Below are positions 1 to 7,088 of a stretch of DNA of 9,741 bases, one piece after another; position 1 is the first letter of the stretch, and every line of letters starts with the position of its first letter. Made by a program: the position numbers and the translations under genes. The notes beneath the pieces are model-generated. The model had not been told where the DNA came from, did no database searches, and saw nothing but the letters and a program-made list of their open reading frames with translations. This DNA is from Pseudomonadota bacterium (GTDB lineage Bacteria > Pseudomonadota > Alphaproteobacteria > Rhizobiales > Xanthobacteraceae): contig JAJYAH010000200.1 in assembly GCA_021779635.1 (NCBI GenBank), forward strand, positions 1-9,741. Direction: 5' to 3'.

Positions 1-476
1 ACGTGCTCAAGTGTGGGCACCTTGACCTTGAGGCGGTCCGCCATTGCGGCGTGATCGAAATCGCGAAATCGCTGTGGAACGATCAGCACGCGCGTCTCGG
101 CCAAGGTCAGCATGAATTCCATTTCGCGATCGCGGAAAATAGGCATGATGGGATTTGTGACCGCGCCGATCCGCAGCAGTGCGAGGTGAAGGACCACGAA
201 TTGCCACCAATTCGGCAACTGATACGACACCACTTCGCCAGGCTTGACACCAATCCGCAACAAATTAGCCGCGATTCGATCGGCAGTTTGCTGCAGTTCG
301 CCGTATGTCAGCGCCGTACGTCGGTTGGACGCAGCTTCGTAGCCAACAACCGCGAGCCGCCCTGGATCGTTTCTGGCATGCCTCGAAAAAAACTCGAGCA
401 AGGTTTGATCGCTCCAGAATCCAGCGGCCCGCATCGCTTGCTTGCGTTGATCTGACAAGATCGGATCCATCGCCAT
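1..476 (-). CDS. AMP-forming acyl-CoA ligase, N-terminal part (runs off left edge)
   Basis: This is the first 158 codons of an open frame that continues past the window edge without a stop. The protein begins MAMDPILSDQRKQ and carries the N-terminal AMP-binding layout of acyl-CoA synthetases: an FWSDQTLLEFF segment near residues 20-30, ALTYGELQQTADRIAANLL near 55-73, GVKPGEVVSYQLPNWW near 76-91, and LRIGAVTNPIMPIFRDREMEFML near 101-123. The ATP-binding loop and catalytic lysine lie outside the window. Such enzymes adenylate a carboxylic acid and transfer it to CoA in the cytoplasm. The opening resembles ligases annotated as cyclohexanecarboxylate-CoA ligase (AliA type), but substrate is an inference. 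The start at 476 is chosen for an AAGGAG nine bases upstream; a second ATG two codons in is possible. It lies 99 bases downstream of the other synthetase on the same strand, so the two are probably co-transcribed. Confidence 0.85.
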   Translation of the reverse strand, partial: MAMDPILSDQRKQAMRAAGFWSDQTLLEFFSRHARNDPGRLAVVGYEAASNRRTALTYGELQQTADRIAANLLRIGVKPGEVVSYQLPNWWQFVVLHLALLRIGAVTNPIMPIFRDREMEFMLTLAETRVLIVPQRFRDFDHAAMADRLKVKVPTLEH

Positions 477-489
477 TGTACGCCTCTCC

Positions 490-543
490 TTATGAAATCC
501 TTGGAGCACCGAGGTCGGGGCCCAGGAAAAAGTCCGCTTCCAT
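490..543 (-). other. 17-codon open frame between the two ligase genes
   Basis: The frame encodes MEADFFLGPDLGAPRIS and its TAA stop overlaps the AAGGAG Shine-Dalgarno sequence of the downstream ligase. Its third codon positions are mostly G or C, as in the neighbouring genes, and the frame is open further upstream (HGGDGELSGE before the Met) without a good start codon. It could be a short coupling peptide, the tail of a deleted gene, or chance. I do not recognise the peptide. Nothing else of note is visible in the 99-base gap. Confidence 0.2.
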
Positions 544-575
544 CTCGCCCGACAGCTCGCCATCTCCTCCGTGGT

Positions 576-2543
576 TTATGCGGCGCCAAGTTTCTCGCGG
601 AGCCTGTCAACCGCTTCGGGATTGGCGAGTGCGGAAAGATCGCCGGGATCCTTGCTTTCGAACACTGCTCGCAGTACCCGGCGCATGATCTTCATGTTGC
701 GGGTTCGAGGCAGATCATCCACAAAAATGATCTTCTCCGGCCGGTACGATGCTCCCATGCCATTCACGATAGCGGATGAGAGCTCGTTGACAATTTCACT
801 CTCGACGTTCCTGCCTGGCATGAGCACGCAGGCACAAACAATCGCCGAACCCTTTACCGGGTGCGGAATACCGAACACCGCCGCCTCGGAGACCTTGCCG
901 GTGTCTATCAGAATACCTTCGAGCTCGGACGGTCCGGTCCGCTTGCCTGAAATCTTGATGGTGTCGTCGGAGCGCCCGAGAATATAGTAAAGCCCATCAT
1001 GTCCGCGCATCGCAAAATCGCCATGCACCCACAGGCCGGGAAGCGTGCTCCAGTAGCTTTCGATATAGCGCGCATCGGCCTTCCACAAGCTCTTGGTCAA
1101 CCCGATCGACGCATGGCGGAGCACCAGTTCGCCGACTTCGCCCGGTGGCAAACTTTTGCCGGACATATCCACGATGTCCGCGCCGACACCGAGCGCCGGA
1201 CGGGAGAACGAACCGGGGTTCATCGGATGGTTCGGCGTCCCCGTGAAGATGCAACCTCCAACCTCGGTGCCACCGGAAATGTTGATGATCGGAAGCTTTC
1301 TCTTGCAGACATACTCGAAGAACCATTGCCACGGTGCGTTGGTCCATGCCTCGCCGCCGGACGCGGTCATACGCAGGCTCGACAGATCGTGGCGCTCGAC
1401 GTCCTGCGTTCCATAGCGCATCAAACTACGGACTATGGTGGGGGATACTCCGAGATAGCTTACGCGATGATCCTGGATCAGCCGCCAGAATCGTCCAGTG
1501 TCCGGAAAATCCGGCGTGCCTTCGGCGATCAGAAGGCTCGCGCCGGCGAAACTGGGAATACACGCGCACATCGCGCCGACCATCCAGCCCATGTCACTGA
1601 GGAAGAAAAAACGGTCCGACGATTTGAAATCGGCGCAGATGATCATGTCGCGTGTGACCATAGAACCGATGAAGCTGATATGGGTCCAAACGCAACCCTT
1701 CGGTTCGCCGGTGGTTCCCGAAGTGTACAGCAGAATCGCGGGATCTTCCGCTTTCATTTCGACGGTCGCGATCGCTTCATTCTTGCCGGCGACGATATCG
1801 TGCCACCAGTGATCGCGGCCCTCCCGCATCGGAGTTTCGATCTCAAGGCCTTTGCGATCGACGACGATCACGTGCTGCACTGTCGGTGAGGAGTCGAGCG
1901 CGACGTCGAGGATGGATTTGAGCGGTGCCGCAGCGCCACGCCGCCAGGTCCCGCTCGCGGTGATGACCGCCTTGGCGCCACCATGGTTGAGCCGGGTTTG
2001 CATGGGAGCCGGACCGAAGCCTGAGAACAGCGGCATCAGGATCGCGCCCAATTTCAGCACCGCGAAAAACGCGATAAAGGTTTCCGGCAGGTTCGGCAAA
2101 TAGAGAGCGACCACATCGCCCTTACCGACGCCGAGATTACGCAGTCCCTGCGCAAGCCGTCCGACGCCGCGGTCCAATTCGCGATAGGTAAGCGCGCGCT
2201 GTTCGCGCTTGTCTTCACCCTCCCAGACCAAAAATGTCTGGTCCCACACGGGCGTGCTGCGATGCTTGTCGATGCAGTTCAGCACGACGTTGGTGGTCCC
2301 GCCGACGCACCAGCGTGCCCATGGCTGCCCGCGCGACAGATCCAACATCTGGTCGTAACTGCGATAGAATCGAACATCGCAGAACTTAAAGACTTCCTCC
2401 ATTAGCCATGCCGGATCGGCCTCAGCCTTCGACGCGAGGTGATCGTAATCGTCATATCCGGTTGCGCCCAGGAAAGCGGTCAGATTACTTGCTGCAATTA
2501 GCTCGGGCGGAGGTGTCCATGCATAGGACGTTGGATTATTCAT
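576..2543 (-). CDS. Acetyl-CoA-synthetase-like AMP-forming acyl-CoA synthetase
   Basis: The 655-residue protein would activate a carboxylic acid to its CoA thioester through an acyl-adenylate in the cytoplasm. It has the full length of the acetyl-/propionyl-/acetoacetyl-CoA synthetase group, with an N-terminal cap before about residue 115. Visible motifs are the ATP loop YTSGTTGEPKG (273-283), SGGTEVGG (423-430), WVHGDFA (505-511) with Asp509, GRSDDTIKISGKRTGPSELE (523-542) and PRTRNMKIMRR (612-622) with catalytic Lys618. The usual WWQTETGG motif of acetyl-CoA synthetase is NISGGTEVGG here, so the tryptophan that closes the acyl pocket is missing and a larger acyl group is likely. The start has AGGGA nine bases upstream. 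The gene leads a probable two-gene operon with the ligase at 476-1 and is divergent from the transglutaminase-like gene, with operator-like sites between them. The enzyme class is secure; the substrate is unknown. Confidence 0.92.
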   Translation of the reverse strand: MNNPTSYAWTPPPELIAASNLTAFLGATGYDDYDHLASKAEADPAWLMEEVFKFCDVRFYRSYDQMLDLSRGQPWARWCVGGTTNVVLNCIDKHRSTPVWDQTFLVWEGEDKREQRALTYRELDRGVGRLAQGLRNLGVGKGDVVALYLPNLPETFIAFFAVLKLGAILMPLFSGFGPAPMQTRLNHGGAKAVITASGTWRRGAAAPLKSILDVALDSSPTVQHVIVVDRKGLEIETPMREGRDHWWHDIVAGKNEAIATVEMKAEDPAILLYTSGTTGEPKGCVWTHISFIGSMVTRDMIICADFKSSDRFFFLSDMGWMVGAMCACIPSFAGASLLIAEGTPDFPDTGRFWRLIQDHRVSYLGVSPTIVRSLMRYGTQDVERHDLSSLRMTASGGEAWTNAPWQWFFEYVCKRKLPIINISGGTEVGGCIFTGTPNHPMNPGSFSRPALGVGADIVDMSGKSLPPGEVGELVLRHASIGLTKSLWKADARYIESYWSTLPGLWVHGDFAMRGHDGLYYILGRSDDTIKISGKRTGPSELEGILIDTGKVSEAAVFGIPHPVKGSAIVCACVLMPGRNVESEIVNELSSAIVNGMGASYRPEKIIFVDDLPRTRNMKIMRRVLRAVFESKDPGDLSALANPEAVDRLREKLGAA

Positions 2544-2709
2544 CGACTACGTTCCCTGATTTGCAGTCAAGTTCAATTCGGGATTGACTTACCGGCCGAT
2601 AGGAACGCATGCCCGATCGAACACGAGACGGTGGACAGGCCCGTCCGATAAGCATGTGTCCAGCATGGACGCCTAATGCTAACGCTCTCGTCCTGCGAGT
2701 TCAATCGAT

Positions 2710-2725
2710 TCTAACAATCGTTTGA
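2710..2725. promoter_or_regulatory. Operator-like palindrome, site A (imperfect)
   Basis: The site reads TCTAAC-AATC-GTTTGA; the arms match in five of six positions. The left arm with its AT flank gives TAGAAT on the minus strand, a possible -10 hexamer for the acyl-CoA synthetase. It is the weakest of four related sites in the window and is accepted mainly because it lies in the same intergenic region as site B and has the same core and spacing. Confidence 0.45.
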
Positions 2726-2803
2726 TAGATCTATTCGTATGGAACAACAATGAGGTATCCGTCTTCGGGCGCCGGTCGCGACCCGATTTGACTTGCCTCA
2801 ATT

Positions 2804-2819
2804 TCTAACATCTGTTAGG
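2804..2819. promoter_or_regulatory. Operator-like palindrome, site B
   Basis: The site reads TCTAACA-TC-TGTTAGG, with six of seven arm positions complementary. It ends three bases before the ATG at 2823 and lies just downstream of a TTGACT (2788-2793), so it would cover the -10 region and start point of the transglutaminase-like gene's promoter. A bound dimeric repressor would block transcription there. The same core recurs at 4954-4969 and 8924-8939. Confidence 0.65.
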
Positions 2820-2822
2820 TGA

Positions 2823-3539
2823 ATGCAAGTACCAATCGAGGCGCAAGTGACAATCAACCCGGACCTCGCGGAATTTCTCGCTCCAACGCATTATGTGGAT
2901 TGCGACTCACCTGCGATTAGAGATTTTGTCTCGCGTGTGGCTGGCGACAAACAAGACCGGTCGGCCGCCGAGAAGGCGATCCTCCTATTTAACGCGGTAC
3001 GAGACCAGATCAGATACGACCCCTACGCGGTGAGTTTGTCCGAAGCCGATTATCGCGCCAGCGAGATTCTCAAAATGCCTTCGGCGTTTTGTGTTCCGAA
3101 GGCAATATTGTTGACGGCCGCCATGCGCGCAGCGGGAATCCCCGCCGCGATCGGCTTTGCAGACGTTCGCAACCATCTGAATTCCCCCAAGCTGACGGAG
3201 TTAATGGGGACTGATCTCTTCATTTATCACGGCTACGTCGCGCTTTGGCTCGATGGGAAGATGTTCAAAGTTACGCCCGCGTTCAACATGGAGCTATGTG
3301 AACGATTTGGAGTCCGACCTCTTATCTTCGACGGTACGGCCGACGCCTTGTTTCACGAGTTCGACACGAGCGATCATCGCCATATGGAGTATGTCAATGA
3401 CCGAGGTTGGTTCGCCGACGCTCCGATAGGCAAGATGCTTGAGGACTTCCGCATTGCATATCCCGCGCTGGTGACATTGAATACTGGTGGTGTCTCAATA
3501 GATGACGCTGCCTTCGGAGCGCCTCAATCAGGGGAGTAG
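2823..3539 (+). CDS. Transglutaminase-like superfamily protein
   Basis: This 238-residue soluble protein has no signal peptide or membrane segment. The core matches the transglutaminase-like fold: AEKAILLFNAVRDQIRYDP (49-67), SAFCVPKAILLTAAMRAAGIPA (87-108) with nucleophile Cys90, and YHGYVALWLDGKMFKVTPAFN (135-155) with His136. The third triad residue, normally Asp in a V-D-P context, is Thr151 here (V-T-P-A-F-N). Members include thiol hydrolases, crosslinking enzymes and acyltransferase-like proteins, so no reaction can be assigned. The gene stands alone, divergent from the acyl-CoA synthetase, and carries the shared operator just before its start, which suggests a role in the same pathway. 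The ATG at 2823 lies only three bases after the operator and lacks a properly spaced ribosome-binding site. An in-frame GTG at 2847, preceded by GAGG five bases upstream, is a credible alternative start. Confidence 0.8.
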   Translation: MQVPIEAQVTINPDLAEFLAPTHYVDCDSPAIRDFVSRVAGDKQDRSAAEKAILLFNAVRDQIRYDPYAVSLSEADYRASEILKMPSAFCVPKAILLTAAMRAAGIPAAIGFADVRNHLNSPKLTELMGTDLFIYHGYVALWLDGKMFKVTPAFNMELCERFGVRPLIFDGTADALFHEFDTSDHRHMEYVNDRGWFADAPIGKMLEDFRIAYPALVTLNTGGVSIDDAAFGAPQSGE

Positions 3540-3723
3540 GCCGGAGCGAACGAAACCACGGGATCTGACTACCCGAACCCAGGTGCGAACTGAATACGAC
3601 ACCCTGGGCGCGCAGTTTATCGATGGCGCGGTCGGCATCATCCATTTGGCCCGGCCCGAAAATCTACGCACGGCGGCACAGGTTTCGCCGAGAGATGGCA
3701 ACGGCGGCGATAGGTACGCTCAT
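3540..3723 (-). pseudogene. Decayed reading frame, possibly a VOC (glyoxalase-like) remnant
   Basis: An ATG at 3723 overlaps the acyl-CoA dehydrogenase stop codon as ATGA, the usual geometry of a translationally coupled gene. It reads MSVPIAAVAISRRNLCRRA and then meets an in-frame TAG at 3666-3664. The same frame continues after the stop with IFGPGQMDDADRAIDKLRAQGVVF, which resembles the D-D-x-D-A-A-x-x-x-L-x-x-x-G-V-x-F element of vicinal-oxygen-chelate domain proteins. Between the two pieces there is far less sequence than such a domain needs, so an internal deletion as well as the stop is likely. The frame then runs on into the 3' end of the transglutaminase-like gene, where it is only an antisense shadow. 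The family match is a weak visual resemblance. Confidence 0.3.
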
Positions 3724-4910
3724 TTTGAGGCATGCCGCAATTCGGAAGGCTGCTTGGCGTATTGAACAGCGACACGTCCGACCTTTTCGCGCGCGATGAC
3801 AAGTTTCTGAATTTGTGCGGTCCCGTCACCGATTTGTAGACCCATGACATCGAGGTAACGCTGATGAAACGGCAGATCGGTGGTGTAACCGTAGTGGCCG
3901 TGGGTCAGCAGGCACTGGTGGATGATCTCGCAGGTCACCTTCGGAACATACCATTTGCACATCGCAGCTTCCGCGGTGTGTGCAAGCCCGCGATCTCTGA
4001 GCGAAAGCGTATAGTAACAAAGCTGCCGCATCATGGTGAGCTGGGTCTCAGCTTCCGCGAGCGGAAAGCTCACGCCTTGAAACTGCGCGATCGGCCGCTC
4101 GAAGGCGGTTCTTTCCGTCGAGTATTGCCATGCTTCGTCGACCGACGCCTGCGCCGGTCCGATGCACTCAAGGCCGATCAAGGCACGGCTATAGTCGAAG
4201 CCCGACATGATTTTGGAGAAACCCTTGTTCTCCTCTGCCATCAGGCACTCGGCCGGAATGAAGACGTCGTCGAAGAACACCGAGCCGCGACCGACAGGCT
4301 TAGTCCCGATATCGTCGAAGTGAGTACGCGTAATTCCGCTCTGCGCCAGATCGACAAAGAATGCGCTGACGCCACGTGCGCCGTCTTCGACCTTCCCAGT
4401 GCGCGCGAAGATGATTGCTGCGTCGCATTGATCCGAGAAGCTCATCGATGTCTTTTCACCGTTGAGGCGATAGCCATTTCCTGATTTTTCGGCTCGCAGA
4501 ATAAGATTGGCCGCGTCCGAACCGCCCCGCGGCTCGGTCAGGCCGAGGCCGATGATCTTCTCACCGCGGGCCACTTGCGGTAGCCACTCCTGAGCGATTT
4601 CGGGCGAGGCGTGCTCTGCGAGCATCCCGCCGAGCAGTGACGCCAGGAGTTGGACGTAGCTGGCGTTGAAGTCTCCATAAGCGATCTGCTCGACAATAAT
4701 GCCTGCCGTCACGCTGCTCTCGCCAAGGCCGCCGTATTTTTCCGGCAGATCGGCGCCGATCAGGCCGAGTGCCCCCATTTGTTTCAGCATGGCACGATCG
4801 ATGCGGTGTTCCCTTGCCCGCCTCTGATAGTGGGGGCCCAGCTTGTCCTTCGCGAAACGCTTCGCGGTTTCCTGGAAAGCCTGCTGTTGCTCGCTAAGCG
4901 CGTAATCCAT
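3720..4910 (-). CDS. Acyl-CoA dehydrogenase (FAD-dependent)
   Basis: The 396-residue protein would oxidise an acyl-CoA to the 2-enoyl-CoA, passing electrons to electron-transfer flavoprotein. The acyl-CoA dehydrogenase plan is complete: helical N-terminus (MDYALSEQQQAFQETAKRFA), LTEPRGGSDAANL (124-136) and KTSMSFSDQCDA (153-164) for flavin and substrate, RTAFERPIAQFQGVSF (267-282), and a C-terminal IGDGTAQIQKLVIAREKVGR (360-379). At the position of the MCAD catalytic glutamate (YEGT) it has Asp362 (GDGT). The alternative isovaleryl-CoA dehydrogenase-type glutamate position reads Ser in FDYSRALIG, so Asp362 is the likely base. The start at 4910 is preferred because GGAGAGG lies five bases upstream and the length fits the family. 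Upstream in-frame starts at 4925 and 4949 exist, but 4949 almost touches the operator. The protein resembles dehydrogenases annotated for cyclohexanecarboxyl-CoA (AliB type), but the substrate is unproven. Confidence 0.92.
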   Translation of the reverse strand: MDYALSEQQQAFQETAKRFAKDKLGPHYQRRAREHRIDRAMLKQMGALGLIGADLPEKYGGLGESSVTAGIIVEQIAYGDFNASYVQLLASLLGGMLAEHASPEIAQEWLPQVARGEKIIGLGLTEPRGGSDAANLILRAEKSGNGYRLNGEKTSMSFSDQCDAAIIFARTGKVEDGARGVSAFFVDLAQSGITRTHFDDIGTKPVGRGSVFFDDVFIPAECLMAEENKGFSKIMSGFDYSRALIGLECIGPAQASVDEAWQYSTERTAFERPIAQFQGVSFPLAEAETQLTMMRQLCYYTLSLRDRGLAHTAEAAMCKWYVPKVTCEIIHQCLLTHGHYGYTTDLPFHQRYLDVMGLQIGDGTAQIQKLVIAREKVGRVAVQYAKQPSELRHASK

Positions 4911-4999
4911 CGCGACCTCTCCCATCTGGCTGACTTTGAGTGCTTGCATTCAGTCTAACAACTGTTAGAAATTTAACAACCAGCTACGGAGCCAAGTCC
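4911..4999. promoter_or_regulatory. Divergent promoter region, acyl-CoA dehydrogenase / fadH
   Basis: This 89-base gap carries a nearly central operator (site C, 4954-4969). For the minus-strand gene, TTGTTA (4979-4974) and TAGACT (4957-4952) form a possible -35/-10 pair with 16-base spacing. For the plus-strand gene, TTGCAT (4944-4949) is a possible -35 with a poor -10 near 4967-4973. The operator thus falls between or on the promoter elements in both directions. GGAG at 4988-4991 is the ribosome-binding site that fixes the fadH start at 5000. Confidence 0.5.
4954..4969. promoter_or_regulatory. Operator-like palindrome, site C (perfect)
   Basis: The site reads TCTAACA-AC-TGTTAGA, perfect seven-base arms around a two-base spacer. 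It is the best copy of the motif shared by all divergent promoters in the window, and its size suits a homodimeric regulator such as a TetR-family protein. It lies about 30 bases from the fadH start and 43 bases from the preferred dehydrogenase start. Confidence 0.75.
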
Positions 5000-7066
5000 A
5001 TGCTGACGCCAACCACCCCCGGAACACCGCTTTACCCTCATTTGCTATCTCCGCTGCAGGTCGGGCGAACCACGTTGCGTAACCGCATGATCATGGGGTC
5101 GATGCACACCCGCCTCGATATGGAGGAGAACGGCGTGCACAAGATGGCGGTTTTCCTTGCCGAGCGCGCCAAGGGGGAGGTCGGACTCATCATCACCGGT
5201 GGTTATGCGCCCAACACCGCGGGTCTGATCGAGCCTGGGGGGCCGATTTTGACCGAACGTGCACAAGCTCGTGAACTTCGCCGCATCACCGATGCTGTGC
5301 ATCAGCACGGTGGCAAAGTCTGCATGCAGGTGCTGCATTCGGGCCGCTATTCCAAGCAACAGGACTGCGTCGGTCCTTCCGACATCCCGACCCGCATCAA
5401 TCGGTTTCCCCCGCGCGCGATGACTGGGGCAGAGATTGAACAGACGATCTCGGATTACGTGCGCTGCGCGCTGCTCGCCAAGGAGGCCGGGTTCGATGGC
5501 ATTGAGATCATGGGGTCGGAAGGTTATCTCATTAATCAGTTCGCGGTGCTGCGCACCAACAACCGTACCGATGAGTGGGGCGGATCGGAGGAGAACCGCC
5601 ATCGGCTCGCGGTGGAACTCGTCAGGCGCTCGCGAAGCGCCACCGGCGACGACTTCATCATTGTCTACCGAATCTCGGCGTTGGACCTCGTCGAAGGCGG
5701 TGCAACCGGCGAGGAGATCGATCGGCTTGCCCAACGGGTCGAGGCCGCGGGCGCCGACATTCTCAACACCGGTATCGGCTGGCATGAAGCGCGCGTTCCC
5801 ACCATCGCTTACGTCATTCCGCGCGGCGCATGGCGTTTTGCGGCATCGCGTCTGAAAAAAGCGGTCAGCATTCCGGTAGTGGCATCAAATCGCATTAATA
5901 CGCCGGATACCGCAGAAGAAATTCTGGCGGCGGGCGATAGCGACCTAATATCGATGGCCCGCCCGATGCTGGCCGATCCGCACTTCGCCAGGAAGGTGCG
6001 GGAGGGCAACGCCGGCAAAATCAACATCTGCATTGCCTGCAATCAGGCCTGCCTCGATCTGATCTTTTCCGAGCGGACCGCGAGTTGCCTGGTTAATCCG
6101 CGTGCCTGCCGCGAGACCGAGTTTGAGGACGGCCCGGCTCAGACCTCGCGCAGGATCGCAGTGATTGGCGCAGGCGCGGGCGGTCTCGCAGCTGCCGCGG
6201 AAGCCAGCCGACGCGGGCACAAGGTAACCCTGTTTGAGGCCGCTGATCGCATAGGCGGGCAACTCAACCTTGCCCGAGCAGTCCCGGGCAAGGTCGAGTT
6301 CGACGAAATGCTGAGTTATTACAGCGGCCAAATCGCCGATGGCGGCGTCGATCTCCGGCTGAATTCGGCGCCGGCGGTCAGTGACCTGAAAGATGCACGG
6401 TTCGATGCCGTCGTTGTCGCCTGTGGTGTCCATCCTCGCGTCCCGGAGATTCAAGGCATCAATCATTCGAAGGTGATATTTTATAACGATCTATTGAGTG
6501 GCAAACGCCACGCGGGGCGGCGAGTGGCCATCATCGGCGCTGGAGGTATCGGTTTCGATGTCGCCGAATACCTCTGCCATTCGCAGCCTGATGAACCGCC
6601 AAAATCACGGGCGATGGATATTCGTGAGTTTCAGCAGGAGTGGAATGTCGATGCCAGCCTTACGAAAGCTGGAGGGCTATCGGGCGATCCGCTGGCGCCA
6701 AAGCCAAGTCCGCGCGAAATTACGATGCTGCAGCGCAAGAAGACGCGGCCTGGCCTCGGTCTCGGCGTCTCGACTGGTTGGATCCTGCGTAGCAGTCTTG
6801 AAAAACGCGGAGTCAAGATTGTCGGAGGGGTGACCTATCAGCGAATCGATGATCTCGGGTTGCATTTCGTGGTCGACGGCGAGCCAAGTACGCTCGCCGT
6901 CGATACGATCGTAATTTGCGCCGGCCAAGTATCCAACCGCGACATGCTTGCCGAACTGCTCGAGACCGGAATCGAGACGCATGTCATCGGCGGCGCCAAG
7001 GAAGCTTTCGAACTCGACGCGATGCGCGCGGTCGAGGAGGGCGCGCGGATCGCGCAGGCACTTTAG
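5000..7066 (+). CDS. fadH: NADPH-dependent 2,4-dienoyl-CoA reductase, FadH type
   Basis: This 688-residue flavo-iron-sulfur enzyme reduces 2,4-dienoyl-CoA to enoyl-CoA during breakdown of unsaturated acids. Residues about 10-340 are an Old Yellow Enzyme TIM barrel with MGSEGYLINQF (171-181) and TGIGWHEAR (257-265). Tyr176 and His262 correspond to catalytic Tyr166 and His252 of the E. coli enzyme. The [4Fe-4S] cysteines are Cys344, Cys347, Cys351 and Cys363 (C-x2-C-x3-C-x11-C), followed by LVNPRAC. The C-terminal half has two Rossmann motifs, GAGAGG (390-395, FAD) and GAGGIG (513-518, NADPH). All hallmark residues are present and the length is close to E. coli FadH (672 residues). The ATG at 5000 follows GGAG by eight bases; an upstream in-frame GTG at 4940 would place coding sequence across the operator and is rejected. 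It is the first gene of an operon with the SDR 22 bases downstream. Confidence 0.95.
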   Translation: MLTPTTPGTPLYPHLLSPLQVGRTTLRNRMIMGSMHTRLDMEENGVHKMAVFLAERAKGEVGLIITGGYAPNTAGLIEPGGPILTERAQARELRRITDAVHQHGGKVCMQVLHSGRYSKQQDCVGPSDIPTRINRFPPRAMTGAEIEQTISDYVRCALLAKEAGFDGIEIMGSEGYLINQFAVLRTNNRTDEWGGSEENRHRLAVELVRRSRSATGDDFIIVYRISALDLVEGGATGEEIDRLAQRVEAAGADILNTGIGWHEARVPTIAYVIPRGAWRFAASRLKKAVSIPVVASNRINTPDTAEEILAAGDSDLISMARPMLADPHFARKVREGNAGKINICIACNQACLDLIFSERTASCLVNPRACRETEFEDGPAQTSRRIAVIGAGAGGLAAAAEASRRGHKVTLFEAADRIGGQLNLARAVPGKVEFDEMLSYYSGQIADGGVDLRLNSAPAVSDLKDARFDAVVVACGVHPRVPEIQGINHSKVIFYNDLLSGKRHAGRRVAIIGAGGIGFDVAEYLCHSQPDEPPKSRAMDIREFQQEWNVDASLTKAGGLSGDPLAPKPSPREITMLQRKKTRPGLGLGVSTGWILRSSLEKRGVKIVGGVTYQRIDDLGLHFVVDGEPSTLAVDTIVICAGQVSNRDMLAELLETGIETHVIGGAKEAFELDAMRAVEEGARIAQAL

Positions 7067-7088
7067 TGCGATCGGGAGCCGAACTAAG

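Larger units (their letters stand above)
2544..2822. promoter_or_regulatory. Divergent intergenic region, 279 bases, two operator-like palindromes
   Basis: This region separates the acyl-CoA synthetase (minus) from the transglutaminase-like gene (plus) and should hold both promoters. It is more A+T-rich than the genes, especially from about 2700 to 2820. It contains two copies of the shared palindrome, centred 94 bases apart at 2717.5 and 2811.5. A TTGACT at 2788-2793 is a good -35 candidate for the plus-strand gene. A TAGAAT on the minus strand at 2713-2708 is a -10 candidate for the synthetase, which would give it a leader of roughly 160 bases. A weak 5-bp hairpin (GTCCA/TGGAC, 2658-2670) lies within that leader. 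No convincing small gene is seen. Confidence 0.6.

Noticed and set aside
3..455. Plus-strand open frame of 150 codons
   Set aside because: It is antisense to the partial acyl-CoA ligase, which has clear AMP-binding family features.
999..1889. Plus-strand open frame of 296 codons
   Set aside because: It is antisense to the acyl-CoA synthetase, whose motifs are intact on the other strand; the translation shows no family features.
3578..3608. CCCAGG/CCTGGG inverted repeat as a terminator between convergent genes
   Set aside because: The stem is only six base pairs plus a bulge, the loop is long, and no T run follows on either strand.
3864..4484. Plus-strand open frame of 206 codons
   Set aside because: It is a shadow of the acyl-CoA dehydrogenase on the opposite strand.
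4940..4999. N-terminal extension of fadH from a GTG at 4940
   Set aside because: It would put coding sequence through the perfect operator palindrome; the ATG at 5000 has a ribosome-binding site and matches the E. coli FadH N-terminus.
5045..5785. Minus-strand open frame of 246 codons
   Set aside because: It lies wholly antisense within fadH, has no recognisable motif, and is explained by high-G+C codon bias.
6948..7088. N-terminal extension of the first SDR back into fadH
   Set aside because: The extra residues are low-quality Arg/Ser-rich sequence overlapping fadH by about 120 bases; the ATG at 7089 has its own Shine-Dalgarno sequence.
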